A DNA stretch of 64,000 nt from Roseinatronobacter sp052379845 (GTDB lineage: Bacteria; Pseudomonadota; Alphaproteobacteria; Rhodobacterales; Rhodobacteraceae). Position 1 is the first letter of the stretch; every line of letters starts with the position of its first letter. The translations under genes and the position numbers were made by a program. Of this stretch, positions 1-9,062 are shown piece by piece. The DNA lies in the NCBI GenBank assembly GCA_052379845.1, contig JBQTCF010000012.1. One strand, given 5' to 3'. The notes under the pieces were generated by a model, which was given only the letters and a program-made list of their open reading frames with translations, was not told where the DNA came from and did no database searches.

Positions 1-16
1 TTACAGCGGCCCGCCA

Positions 17-895
17 TTAACCTTTCACAAGGCTTTTCATCAGTTCATGCTTGATTGCTGCGCTTGCTGCCTGAACCTTGGCGCTGCGGTGCAAATCAAC
101 ATGCGTGACCAGCCATATGGGAGCAGACCAGTCGGAGTGCGGGGGGATCACCTGAACCAGGTCATCCGGCGCAAGCGCCGGTGTCAGAAAACCCAACCCC
201 ATTCCCGCGCGCGTGGCCAGCACGCGCACGCTGGAACTGTTGCTGCGCAATGCGACCTTATGGCCTGCCTGCCGCAACCATATATCGAACGGCGCACGCA
301 CATGCGCAGCATCTGCTGCAATGAATTTATGCGCGCCCAGATCGTCCAGCCCGGACGGGGTGCCATGCTGGTCAAGATAGCATTGCGCGCCATACAGCCC
401 GAACGGCAATGCCCCCAAAGCCTGCACCACGTTGTCAGGTTCCTGCGGGCGTGCACCTGCGCGAATGGCAAGATGCGCTTCGCCATATTCAAGCTGCAAC
501 ACACGTTCTTCTGTTCGCAGGCAGGGGCTTAGCGCCGGATGTTCCAGCGTCAGCGCCTGAATGGCAGGCATCAGCAGATGGCATAATTCAGGGACAGTGG
601 TAATGACCAGATCCCCGCCAATACCATCTTGCAGCCCATGCAGCCGCGCGGCCAGCGCGTCAAAATTCTGTTCGGCCCCGCCTGCGACTTCGGCCAGGGC
701 CTGCCCGGCTTCGGTCGGGGAATAGCCCTTGGCGTGTCGCTGGAACAGTTTGACGCCAAGCCGGTCTTCCAACGCATCGATATGGCGTATCACAGTGGCG
801 TGATGCACCCCCAGCGCATGGGCCGCGCCGCTAACGGTGCCTGCACGCGCGACATGCAGCGCGGTGCGCAATTCATCCCATGGGGCAAGGCTCAT
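17..895 (-). CDS. LysR-family transcriptional regulator
   Basis: Predicted DNA-binding regulator of 292 residues. An N-terminal winged HTH (about residues 5-65, with the LysR-like run GAAHALGVHHATVIRHIDALE) is followed by a LysR substrate-binding fold. The ATG at 895 is preferred over an in-frame GTG at 904, because a good Shine-Dalgarno (GGAGG, 8 nt upstream) serves the ATG and overlaps the GTG. It stands alone, 67 nt downstream of nagZ on the same strand. No divergently transcribed target is in view, so the regulon and effector are unknown. Confidence 0.9.
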   Translation of the reverse strand: MSLAPWDELRTALHVARAGTVSGAAHALGVHHATVIRHIDALEDRLGVKLFQRHAKGYSPTEAGQALAEVAGGAEQNFDALAARLHGLQDGIGGDLVITTVPELCHLLMPAIQALTLEHPALSPCLRTEERVLQLEYGEAHLAIRAGARPQEPDNVVQALGALPFGLYGAQCYLDQHGTPSGLDDLGAHKFIAADAAHVRAPFDIWLRQAGHKVALRSNSSSVRVLATRAGMGLGFLTPALAPDDLVQVIPPHSDWSAPIWLVTHVDLHRSAKVQAASAAIKHELMKSLVKG

Positions 896-962
896 GAAGG
901 GCACCTCCGTTTGGACCGGTCAAGACAGGATGGGCGGTTGTGCGCTGCGGTGTCAAGCAATG

Positions 963-1964
963 TCACGCCACGCGCATAAGTGTTCCGTATTCGGCCTGCG
1001 CTGCGACCAGATCGGCGCCATCGGGGGCGGATCGCAACGCCAGTGCATGATTGGCGCGGTCCTGCGCGGCAGCGGTCAGGGGGGGACAGGCATCTGCAAG
1101 GGCGTGCATTTCGTCCAGATTGCCGTTGCAATGCAGCACAATATCACACCCTGCCCCCAAGGCCGCCTGCGCGCGCGCGGCAACTGGCCCATCAAGCGCC
1201 TGCATGGAAATATCATCACTCATCAACAGGCCGGAAAACCCGATTTCACTGCGGATCAGCTCAATCATGCGCCGCGATGTGGTGGCGGGAAAATCGGGGT
1301 CGATGTCGGAAAACACCAGATGCGCACTCATCCCCATGGGCAGATCGGCCAGCGCGCGGAAGGCCGCGAAATCCGTGCGGTTCAGTTCCTGCAGGGGGGT
1401 GTCGACCACAGGAAGCGCCAGATGGCTGTCCATATCCGCGCGGCCATGGCCGGGAATATGCTTCAGCACTGGCAACACACCGCCCGCCAACAGCCCGTTG
1501 GCCATGGCGCGCGCGCAGGCAACCACAATATCCACATCCAGCCCATAGCAGCGGTTGCGCAAAATCGCATGTGTCTGAGCGCAGGCAATATCAGCAAGGG
1601 GCGCGCAATTCACATCAATGCCAGCGGCGTGCAATTCCGCCGCAATCAGACGCCCGCGCAGATACATGGCGCGCGCGGGGGCCGTGCTGTGCAGGCTTTG
1701 GTCAAGGGCGGGCAGCCAGTCACGCCAATGCGGCGCGCGCATGCGTTGAACGCGCCCGCCTTCCTGATCAATCAAGATGGGAATATCGCGCCCCAGAACG
1801 TCGCGCCATTGCGATGTCAACGCGACAAGCTGGGCGGGCGTTTCAATATTGCGCGCAAACAGGATCGCGCCCCATGGCTGCGCGCGCGCAAGAAAACGCT
1901 GTTCCTGCGCATCAAGGCGCGTCCCTGCGCAGCCGAAAATAACCGCGCGCGGGGCTTGCGTCAT
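963..1964 (-). CDS. nagZ: Beta-N-acetylhexosaminidase (GH3, NagZ type)
   Basis: Cytoplasmic peptidoglycan-recycling enzyme that removes GlcNAc from GlcNAc-anhydroMur peptides. The 333 residues carry the GH3/NagZ signature KHIPGHG (about 168-174) and the nucleophile region MSDDISM (about 248-254); IDQEGGRVQR at 65-74 lines the active site. The start ATG overlaps the stop of the upstream SPOR gene (ATGA), so the two are translationally coupled. In many Rhodobacterales nagZ is followed by scpA-scpB; here a LysR gene occupies that place. Confidence 0.93.
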   Translation of the reverse strand: MTQAPRAVIFGCAGTRLDAQEQRFLARAQPWGAILFARNIETPAQLVALTSQWRDVLGRDIPILIDQEGGRVQRMRAPHWRDWLPALDQSLHSTAPARAMYLRGRLIAAELHAAGIDVNCAPLADIACAQTHAILRNRCYGLDVDIVVACARAMANGLLAGGVLPVLKHIPGHGRADMDSHLALPVVDTPLQELNRTDFAAFRALADLPMGMSAHLVFSDIDPDFPATTSRRMIELIRSEIGFSGLLMSDDISMQALDGPVAARAQAALGAGCDIVLHCNGNLDEMHALADACPPLTAAAQDRANHALALRSAPDGADLVAAQAEYGTLMRVA

Positions 1965-3235
1965 CGCACAAGAACCGGGATGCAGTCGATGTTCTGCGCC
2001 ACAAGGGCCGAACAGAAGCGCCGTGCATCGCGTTCATCCTCGAACCCGTGGGCGCGCAGGCGGTAGAACACCGACCCCCCGCTATGGGCGGCTTCGATCA
2101 CGCGGCCCCGGTCATCCAGCAAGGGCGAAAAACGGCGCGCAAGCTGGTCCCATGCCGCGCGTGCGGCAGGCGCGTCATCATAAGCCCCAAGCTGCACAAG
2201 GCGCGTTCCCGGACCGATGCTGGCGGGGTCCACATCCAGCCCGCGCGGCGAAGACAGGCCCGCCGCCACCGAACTGGCCACTGAGGCGGCAATCGCATCC
2301 GCATCGGAACTGGAGGACACTGTGGGCGGCGCATTCTGGACCGCTGGCGCAGCGCGCGCCACCTGCACATCCTGCCCGCGGGCAGGCGGGCGGGGCGATC
2401 TGGATACGGCCAGCCGGTTCGGGGTCACAAAACCCAGCGGCGGCCCGCTGACTTCGGGCATGTCGCGCTGCAGGGCCACCGGCAGGGGGGTGGTATCTGC
2501 GCCAAAGGCGGGAAGCGGGGGCTGTATCTGGTCTGCCGGTCTTGGGTTCAGATCATTTTCACCAAGCCCTGTTGGCGGCGGCGCTAGCACGATAGAGTCG
2601 CTTCCTGTTGCCTCGGCGGCAGCGGCAAGTTCGTTTATTGCAAGCCCCTGAAACGCCGCCTGACGTCCGCCGGGGTTTTCAGGTGCCACGCGCGCAGGCC
2701 CTTCCAGCGCGCGCACGACCGGAACACCGGACACGTCGCGTTGCATCATCTGCCATGTCCAGATGCCCGCCGACACCACAAGCGCAAGCGATGTCACGGC
2801 CCCAAGCGCATGCATGACCGCATTGGGCCGCATTTTCTGATTGCGCAAGTCCCCATTCGCCCCGCCCCCCCCAGCAAAGGGTTGCGCCTGACCGGCAGCG
2901 CGCGCCGCATGCGGGTGCGGCGCGGCCTGATACGGCGCATACCCTTGATGTGGCTGGCGATAGGCAGCTGCGTGATGATGATAATCAGGATCAGGCGCAT
3001 AGTGCCCCGCCTGTGGTGGATAGGGCGGCACGGGCGCGTAGGCGGGGTCATGAACCGCCGGTTGGTCGGGCGTGTAAGGGGGCTGCGCAACATAAGGGTC
3101 ATATGGCGCATGCGCGAAAGCGTCATCGCCATAGGCGTAATCGGGCCGCCCCTGCGAATCAACACGCGGTTGCCTGCCTGTCACCGGCACATGGCCGTGG
3201 GCATTATCTGCGGGGAAATACCTGCTCTCACCCAT
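1961..3235 (-). CDS. SPOR-domain protein, single-pass membrane
   Basis: 424-residue predicted inner-membrane protein. The N-terminal about 115 residues are low-complexity and rich in Pro, Tyr and His. A single TM segment lies near 142-165 (ALGAVTSLALVVSAGIWTW), then a Pro/Ala-rich linker, then a C-terminal SPOR domain (about 345-424, starting RLVQLGAYDD) expected to bind denuded septal peptidoglycan. It sits between argS and nagZ on the same strand and its stop overlaps the nagZ start. A role in division or cell-wall remodelling is inferred from the domain and the nagZ coupling. Confidence 0.88.
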   Translation of the reverse strand: MGESRYFPADNAHGHVPVTGRQPRVDSQGRPDYAYGDDAFAHAPYDPYVAQPPYTPDQPAVHDPAYAPVPPYPPQAGHYAPDPDYHHHAAAYRQPHQGYAPYQAAPHPHAARAAGQAQPFAGGGGANGDLRNQKMRPNAVMHALGAVTSLALVVSAGIWTWQMMQRDVSGVPVVRALEGPARVAPENPGGRQAAFQGLAINELAAAAEATGSDSIVLAPPPTGLGENDLNPRPADQIQPPLPAFGADTTPLPVALQRDMPEVSGPPLGFVTPNRLAVSRSPRPPARGQDVQVARAAPAVQNAPPTVSSSSDADAIAASVASSVAAGLSSPRGLDVDPASIGPGTRLVQLGAYDDAPAARAAWDQLARRFSPLLDDRGRVIEAAHSGGSVFYRLRAHGFEDERDARRFCSALVAQNIDCIPVLVR

Positions 3236-3421
3236 AAATTGCCTCTCTCATATGCGGGCACACAAAATAATGCGCCCGAACACATGCTTTTCGTCATCTG
3301 GCAAGAGGCCTGCTCGACATTGCCGTTGCTTGGCGCGCGTTTCGCACCTATTTTATTTTATAGCCCGGGCAGCGCGACGCGCCCTGCCCGTTGGTCAATC
3401 CGTAAACCGGCGCTGTGCGTT

Positions 3422-5167
3422 CTAGCGCATCTCTGTAACCGGCGTGACCCCCAAGATAGCAAGACCGGCGGAAATAACAACGCCTGTCCCGCGCGCAAGT
3501 GCAATTTTGGCCGAAGTTGTGGCAAGATCGCCCTCTTGGACAAAACGCAGCGCAGGGGTGTCGTTGCCGCGGTTCCACAAGCCATGGAATTCAGCCGCCA
3601 ATTCCGACAGATAGGCCGAAATGCGGTGCGGTTCTTGTGTGCGCGCCGCCAGTTCGACAATGCGCGGCCATTCCGCCAGCTTGCGCATCAGCGCCAGTTC
3701 GGCGGGATCATCCAGTGCCGACAGCGCAGCCCCTGCAAGTGCCATGTCATCTGTGGCAACGCCCATATCCGCCGCCTTGCGCAACACAGAACATATACGT
3801 GCATGGGCATATTGCACATAAAACACCGGATTGTCGCGCGACTGTTCCAGCACCTTGTCAAAATCGAAATCCAGCGTGGCGTCATTCTTGCGCGTCAGCA
3901 TCACAAAACGGGTGACATCCGCGCCCACCTCATCGACCACATCGCGCAGCGTCACAAACGTGCCCGCGCGTTTGGACATTTTGAACGGTTCGCCATTCTT
4001 GAACAGCTTTACCAACTGGATCAGCTTGACCTCCAGCGGGACCTTACCACCCGACAGCGCCGACACAGCCGCCTTCATGCGCTTGACATAGCCGCCATGA
4101 TCGGCACCAAAAATGTCGATCAGCATATCAAACCCACGGTCTATCTTGTTGGAGTGATAGGCAATATCGGGGGCAAAATATGTCCAGCTTCCGTCCGATT
4201 TCATGATCGGGCGGTCCACATCGTCACCGTGTTGCGTGGACCGGAACAGCGTTTGCTCGCGCGGTTCCCAATCTTCGGGGGTTTTGCCCTTCGGTGGTTC
4301 CAGCACGCCTTCATAGATCAGGCCCTGCGCCTTCAGCTTGGCAATGGCAGTTTCAATCTGGCCAGTGCCATACAACGCCTTTTCGGACGAATACACATCC
4401 ATCCGCACCCCAAGCGCGGCCAGATCCGCACGGATCATGCCCATCATGCGGTCCGTGGCGAAATTGCGCACAGTTTCCAGCCAGACGGATTCCGGCTGGT
4501 CAAGGAATGTGTCGCCGAATTCTTCCTTCAGCGCCTCGCCCACCTCGATCAGGTATTCGCCCGGATACAGCCCTTCGGCAATTTCGGGCGACAGGCCGTG
4601 CGCTTCGCGGTAGCGTTCAAATGCCGAGCGCGCCAGAACATCGACCTGCGCGCCGCCATCGTTGATGTAGTATTCGCGCGTCACATCATAGCCCGCGAAG
4701 GCCAGCAGGTTGCACAGCGCGTCGCCCACCACGGCCCCACGCGTATGGCCCACATGCATGGGTCCAGTGGGGTTGGCGGACACGAATTCAACATTGACCC
4801 GCGCCCCCTGCCCCATATCGGACCGTCCGAACCCCTGCCCGCGCGCCAGCGCAGTTGCCACGACACCTTGCCATAAGGCAGATGACAGGCGCAGGTTCAA
4901 AAAGCCCGGTCCGGCAACATCAGCGCTGTCAATACGGGCATCTGCGGTCAGCGCCGCGGCCAGCGCATCGGCAATCTCGCGTGGTTTCAATCCGGCAGGT
5001 TTGGCCAGCACCATCGCAGCATTTGTGGCCATATCGCCATGTGCGGGGTCGCGCGGGGGTTCAACTGCGACATTGCTGAAATCAAGCCCTTGCGGCAACG
5101 CACCATCAGCGACCATGGCCTGCAAACAGTCCAGCACCAGCGCACGAATATCGGAAAACAGGTTCAT
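3422..5167 (-). CDS. argS: Arginyl-tRNA synthetase
   Basis: Class I aminoacyl-tRNA synthetase charging tRNA-Arg; 581 residues, normal for the family. The HIGH-equivalent HVGHTRG lies in ANPTGPMHVGHTRG, the KMSKS-like loop reads FKMSKRAGTF, and a C-terminal DALR anticodon-binding domain follows. The open frame extends 123 codons further upstream to 5536, but that part is unlike ArgS and overlaps the divergent oxidoreductase gene. The start at 5167 (MNLFSDIR) fits family N-termini. Confidence 0.97.
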   Translation of the reverse strand: MNLFSDIRALVLDCLQAMVADGALPQGLDFSNVAVEPPRDPAHGDMATNAAMVLAKPAGLKPREIADALAAALTADARIDSADVAGPGFLNLRLSSALWQGVVATALARGQGFGRSDMGQGARVNVEFVSANPTGPMHVGHTRGAVVGDALCNLLAFAGYDVTREYYINDGGAQVDVLARSAFERYREAHGLSPEIAEGLYPGEYLIEVGEALKEEFGDTFLDQPESVWLETVRNFATDRMMGMIRADLAALGVRMDVYSSEKALYGTGQIETAIAKLKAQGLIYEGVLEPPKGKTPEDWEPREQTLFRSTQHGDDVDRPIMKSDGSWTYFAPDIAYHSNKIDRGFDMLIDIFGADHGGYVKRMKAAVSALSGGKVPLEVKLIQLVKLFKNGEPFKMSKRAGTFVTLRDVVDEVGADVTRFVMLTRKNDATLDFDFDKVLEQSRDNPVFYVQYAHARICSVLRKAADMGVATDDMALAGAALSALDDPAELALMRKLAEWPRIVELAARTQEPHRISAYLSELAAEFHGLWNRGNDTPALRFVQEGDLATTSAKIALARGTGVVISAGLAILGVTPVTEMR

Positions 5168-5295
5168 CTTGTCCGTCCTTGTTGCTGTTCTTGCCCTACG
5201 CCGCAGGCGCGCGGGCGTCAATGCCCGCCAAACCCTTGCGTTGCAGGGTTTGGCCTGTATGGTTGCGCTAACGCATTTGGAAGAAGGGACAAACC

Positions 5296-6258
5296 ATGCG
5301 CTGGGGAATACTGGGGGCGGCCAAGATCGCCCGAACCGATGTCGCGCCTGCCATCCAACTGGCGAAGGACGCGGAACTGGTGGCCATGGCCACGCGCGAT
5401 GCGGCACGCGCCGCGCCGTTTGTGGAACTGGTGCCGGGATTGCGCGTGCATGACAGCTATGATGCGCTGCTGGCCGACCCTGATATTGATGCGGTCTATA
5501 TTCCGCTGCCCAATCACCTGCATGTCGAATGGTCACACAAGGCCGCGCGGGCAGGCAAGCATGTCCTGTGTGAAAAACCCATCGCGCTGCATGCCGACGA
5601 CATAAACCAGTTGATTGCCACGCGTGACACCACTGGCAAACTGATTGCCGAAGCGTTCATGATTGCCCATCACCCCCAATGGGCGCTGGCGCGGGATTTG
5701 CTGGCGCAGGGCGCAATTGGCAAGCTGGAACATGTTGACGGCTGCTTCACCTATACCAACCGCGACCTGAGCAATATTCGCCACAGCGCCATGATGGGCG
5801 GCGGCGGGGTGCGGGATGTGGGGGTTTACCCCTGTATTGCGACGCGCATGACCACTGGCATGGAACCGGACCGGCTGCGCGCCGAGCTGCGCACACAGAA
5901 CGGGGTTGATATTTTTGCGCGGGTCTGGGCGGATTTTGCGGATTTCACCCTGTCCTTTTATTGTGGCATGATGCAGGCGCGACGCCAGCAAATGGTGTTT
6001 CACGGGCAAGATGGCTGGATCGCGCTGAATGCGCCGTTCAACGGGCCAGGTTATGGCGATTGCCGGGTGGACTGGTGCGATGCTGACGGGCGTGTGACCA
6101 CACAGCATTTCAACGCCGTCAACCAATATGCGCTGATGATCGAAGCTTTTGGCACATCGGTAAGGACGGGCGCAGGGTTTGCCTGCCCGCTGGAAATGTC
6201 CCATGGCAATCAGGTGATGATCGATGCGATCTTTGACGCGGCGCTGCAGCGCATGTAG
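5296..6258 (+). CDS. Gfo/Idh/MocA-family NAD(P)-dependent oxidoreductase
   Basis: 320-residue predicted sugar or polyol dehydrogenase. An N-terminal Rossmann fold (MRWGILGAAKIARTDV, residues 1-16) is followed by the family lysine motif CEKPIALH (about 93-100) and an alpha/beta C-terminal domain. A Shine-Dalgarno AAGGGA precedes the ATG. It is transcribed divergently from argS and ends 9 nt from the convergent DUF815 gene. The substrate cannot be read from the sequence, and no sugar-transport genes are adjacent. Confidence 0.9.
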   Translation: MRWGILGAAKIARTDVAPAIQLAKDAELVAMATRDAARAAPFVELVPGLRVHDSYDALLADPDIDAVYIPLPNHLHVEWSHKAARAGKHVLCEKPIALHADDINQLIATRDTTGKLIAEAFMIAHHPQWALARDLLAQGAIGKLEHVDGCFTYTNRDLSNIRHSAMMGGGGVRDVGVYPCIATRMTTGMEPDRLRAELRTQNGVDIFARVWADFADFTLSFYCGMMQARRQQMVFHGQDGWIALNAPFNGPGYGDCRVDWCDADGRVTTQHFNAVNQYALMIEAFGTSVRTGAGFACPLEMSHGNQVMIDAIFDAALQRM

Positions 6259-6267
6259 CTGCGCGTC

Positions 6268-7173
6268 TCAGATGCGCACGCCTTCGCGCCCGGCAAGATC
6301 AGTGAAGAACTGCCAGGCCACACGGCCCGACCGGCTGCCGCGTGTGGCCTGCCACTCAATCGCCTCGGCGCGCAGGCGCGCGGGGTCGATCTGCAGGCCG
6401 TAGGTGGCGCAATAGCCCTGAATCATGGCCAGATATTCGTCCTGATCGCAGGGATGAAACCCAAGCCACAGTCCGAAACGGTCTGACAGCGACACTTTTT
6501 CTTCCACGGCCTCGGACGGGGAAATCGCGCTGGAGCGTTCGTTTTCAATCATGTCGCGCGGCATCAGGTGGCGGCGGTTGGATGTGGCATATAACACCAC
6601 ATTGTCGGGCCGTCCTTCCAGCCCGCCATCCAGAACCGCCTTGAGCGATTTGTAATGCTGGTCATCATGGCTGAAGGACAGATCATCACAAAACAGGATG
6701 AATCGCGCCTGCGCCTTGCGCAAATGCGCCATCAACCGCCCGATAGACGGCAAATCCTCGCGCTGGATTTCGACCAGTTTCAGCGCCGATTGCGGGACTT
6801 GCTGCGCTACACTGGCATGCACAGCCTTGACCAGCGACGATTTGCCCATCCCGCGCGCGCCCCATAACAGTGCGTTATTGGCGGGCAGGCCACGGGCGAA
6901 TTGAAGCGTGTTGGCCAAAAGCGTGTCGCGCGAGCGGTTTATGCCCACCAGCAACTCCAGCGCCACCCGGTTGACCTGTGCCACCGGCTGCACACGGTCA
7001 GGGGTGACATGCCACACAAACGCATCGGCCATGTCAAAATCGGGGGCAGCATCGGCCGGGGGGGCCACCCGTTCCAGCGCGTCGGCAATACGCGACAGGC
7101 TTGCAGAAATGTCCGTGTCGGGTAAATCCGCATCTGCCTTGTCAGATGGCAACACGAAAGGCGGCAGTGTCAT
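6268..7173 (-). CDS. DUF815-family P-loop ATPase
   Basis: 301-residue AAA-like ATP-binding protein of the DUF815 family. Walker A reads WGARGMGKSSLVKA and Walker B reads FILFCDDLSFS. A conserved YATSNRRHLMPRDM segment follows, which is sensor-1-like. The start overlaps the tatC stop (ATGA), so it is the last gene of the tat operon here. The family's biochemical function is not established; coupling to tatC is the only contextual clue. Confidence 0.88.
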   Translation of the reverse strand: MTLPPFVLPSDKADADLPDTDISASLSRIADALERVAPPADAAPDFDMADAFVWHVTPDRVQPVAQVNRVALELLVGINRSRDTLLANTLQFARGLPANNALLWGARGMGKSSLVKAVHASVAQQVPQSALKLVEIQREDLPSIGRLMAHLRKAQARFILFCDDLSFSHDDQHYKSLKAVLDGGLEGRPDNVVLYATSNRRHLMPRDMIENERSSAISPSEAVEEKVSLSDRFGLWLGFHPCDQDEYLAMIQGYCATYGLQIDPARLRAEAIEWQATRGSRSGRVAWQFFTDLAGREGVRI

Positions 7174-8048
7174 TTCTCGTCTTCCATCTCGTCGGCGAAA
7201 ATCTCGTCATCTTCATCCAGCAACCCTTCGCGGCGCAATTGTTCATTGCGCTTGCGTTCCACCCGCGCCACCAGAAAGATTGACACTTCATACAGGCCAT
7301 AGACCACCGCAAACAAGATGATCTGGGTAATCACATCCGGGGGGGTGACCAGCGCGGCCAGCGTCAGAATACCCACCATCGCCCATTTGCGCCCTGCCCG
7401 CAGCCCGGCTTGCGACACCAGCCCCGCCTTGCCCATCAATGTCAGCAAGACCGGCAACTGAAAACACAGGCCAAAGGCCACGATGAACTTGATTGTCAGG
7501 TTCAGATATTCCTGCGCAGACCCCTGAAACACCACAGACAAGGGCGCCGCCGCCTGCCCGCCATCCAGTGCCTCGCCCGTTGCGCCGAATTGCTGGAACC
7601 CAAGGAAGAAATTATAGGCCAGCGGCGTGACAACATAAAACGCGAATGACGCGCCCAGCAAGAACATGAACGGCGACGCCACCAGAAAGGGCAGAAAGGC
7701 CCCCTTCTCGGAGCGATACAACCCCGGTGCCACAAACCGCCACATCTGCGTTGCAATGACAGGAAAGGCCAGCATGAAGCCGCCCAGGACCGCAACCTTG
7801 ACCGCCACAAAAAACCCTTCCTGCGGGCTGATGAAAATAAGGTCGCAATTCTGCCCACGATCGGCCAGCGCCGAACATAGCGGCGCAGTCAGGAAGTTGA
7901 AAATTGGTGTGGCAACTGCAAAACACGCTGTCATGGCCACCACGAAGGCAAGCACGGATTTGATAAGCCGCGACCGCAATTCCGCCAGATGTTCAATCAG
8001 GGGCGCGCTCTTGTCTTCTATCTCATCCTTGGCGGGGGATTTTGTCAT
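7170..8048 (-). CDS. tatC: Sec-independent protein translocase TatC
   Basis: Core inner-membrane receptor of the twin-arginine translocase, which recognises RR signal peptides. The 292 residues show an N-terminal cytoplasmic segment DKSAPLIEHLAELRSRL with the conserved EHLAELRxR motif and about six TM helices. The C-tail is long and acidic (ending DEDDEIFADEMEDEK). It lies 27 nt downstream of tatB in the order tatA-tatB-tatC. The sulfide:quinone oxidoreductase at about 58 kb is a predicted client. Confidence 0.97.
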   Translation of the reverse strand: MTKSPAKDEIEDKSAPLIEHLAELRSRLIKSVLAFVVAMTACFAVATPIFNFLTAPLCSALADRGQNCDLIFISPQEGFFVAVKVAVLGGFMLAFPVIATQMWRFVAPGLYRSEKGAFLPFLVASPFMFLLGASFAFYVVTPLAYNFFLGFQQFGATGEALDGGQAAAPLSVVFQGSAQEYLNLTIKFIVAFGLCFQLPVLLTLMGKAGLVSQAGLRAGRKWAMVGILTLAALVTPPDVITQIILFAVVYGLYEVSIFLVARVERKRNEQLRREGLLDEDDEIFADEMEDEK

Positions 8049-8075
8049 GTTATGTCATGCTCTTGCGCGGCGGCC

Positions 8076-8519
8076 CTATACTTTGGACGCGGTGTCATCT
8101 TCTGGGGCGGCGGTATCGGGGGCGGTGGTCTGGGCGCGGTTGCGGCGGTCTTGGTGCTGGTCTGCGGCGATCTGGCTATTTCCGTCCATATCATTGGCGG
8201 TGTCTGGCGCGCTTGCGGGTTTGGGCGTGCCTTTGGCGGGGGCGTCAGACTCCAGCGGGTCCCAGTTTTTCATCTTGTTCAGCTCATCCAAGCCCATAGT
8301 CTTGGGGTCGGTCATTCCGCGCAGGTCGCGCGCCATATCCTTGACGCCGCTTTCATCTGCGGCGTCATCCATCGCGCGCTGAAACTCGCGCGCCATGTTG
8401 CGCGCCTTGGCCGTGAACTGACCAAGGGTGCGGAACATTTTGGGCAAGTCCTTGGGACCGACGACAATCAGCGCCACAACGCCAATCACCAGAAGTTCTG
8501 TCCAGCCTATATCCAGCAT
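8076..8519 (-). CDS. tatB: Sec-independent protein translocase TatB
   Basis: 147-residue TatB. A short N-terminal TM helix (WTELLVIGVVALIVVGPKDLP, residues 6-26) bears the conserved Glu, the hinge GPKDLP follows, then an amphipathic helix (about 27-60) and a low-complexity polar tail. Length over 120 residues, the Glu in the TM and the position between tatA and tatC separate it from TatA. Confidence 0.95.
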   Translation of the reverse strand: MLDIGWTELLVIGVVALIVVGPKDLPKMFRTLGQFTAKARNMAREFQRAMDDAADESGVKDMARDLRGMTDPKTMGLDELNKMKNWDPLESDAPAKGTPKPASAPDTANDMDGNSQIAADQHQDRRNRAQTTAPDTAAPEDDTASKV

Positions 8520-8597
8520 AAAACACCCCCTGCACGCCTGCTAGTCAGGCAATGCGCATCCCTGCTTGCGCGGTATTGCGCCACAGCCCTGCGCGTT

Positions 8598-8828
8598 TCA
8601 GGCCTTGTCTTTGTCCTGTTCGGCGTCGGGCGTGACGTCGCGGGCGGTTCTTGCGGTATCGCCTGATTTGTCGTCCAGTTCTTCAGACCCGTCTTTCAGG
8701 CCCTTCTTGAAGGACGTGATCCCCTTGCCAACTTCGCCCATCAAGGCGCTGACCTTGCCGCGTCCGAACAAGACAAGAACGACAACCGCGATGATGATAA
8801 AGCCCGCCGGGCCAATGTTATTGAGCAT
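8598..8828 (-). CDS. tatA: Sec-independent protein translocase TatA
   Basis: 76-residue pore-forming subunit of the Tat system. It has an N-terminal TM helix (residues 6-21), the FGRGK hinge and an amphipathic helix VSALMGEVGKGITSFKKGL, then a charged tail. It is the first gene of the tatA-tatB-tatC run and starts with a GAGGGAGAAT-type ribosome-binding site. The promoter must lie in the 234-nt region up to the GGDEF gene stop at 9063. Confidence 0.96.
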   Translation of the reverse strand: MLNNIGPAGFIIIAVVVLVLFGRGKVSALMGEVGKGITSFKKGLKDGSEELDDKSGDTARTARDVTPDAEQDKDKA

Positions 8829-9062
8829 GATATTCTCCCTCTCGTCATGCTAACAGCATGACAGCGCGTGTCCACCCACTCCATTTATGGATTAGCGGCA
8901 GGCAATCAAAGCCCCAAATTGGAAATGCGCGAAATTTCCTGCCCCGTCTCGGTTATCGGACTGCAGTTCAGCCATATCGGGGCGCGGTCCGGGAAACTGA
9001 AATGCCCTGCCGGAGGAAGACGCATGCCGCGCCAGTTCAAGGATATAACGGCGCGACCGGGC

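Noticed and set aside
837..2066. 409-codon plus-strand frame
   Set aside because: Antisense to nagZ; composition is shadow-like and nagZ motifs are unambiguous.
3355..3400. Inverted repeat near the argS stop
   Set aside because: CGGGCAGCGCG/CGCCCTGCCCG can pair with mismatches, but no T-tract follows in the argS direction, so I do not call a terminator.
2741..4876. 711-codon open frame on the plus strand
   Set aside because: It lies antisense to argS and the SPOR gene, has Arg/His/Gln-rich composition typical of antisense reading in GC-rich DNA, and no motif.
5168..5536. N-terminal extension of argS
   Set aside because: The extra 123 codons overlap the oxidoreductase gene and do not resemble ArgS; the start at 5167 matches family N-termini.
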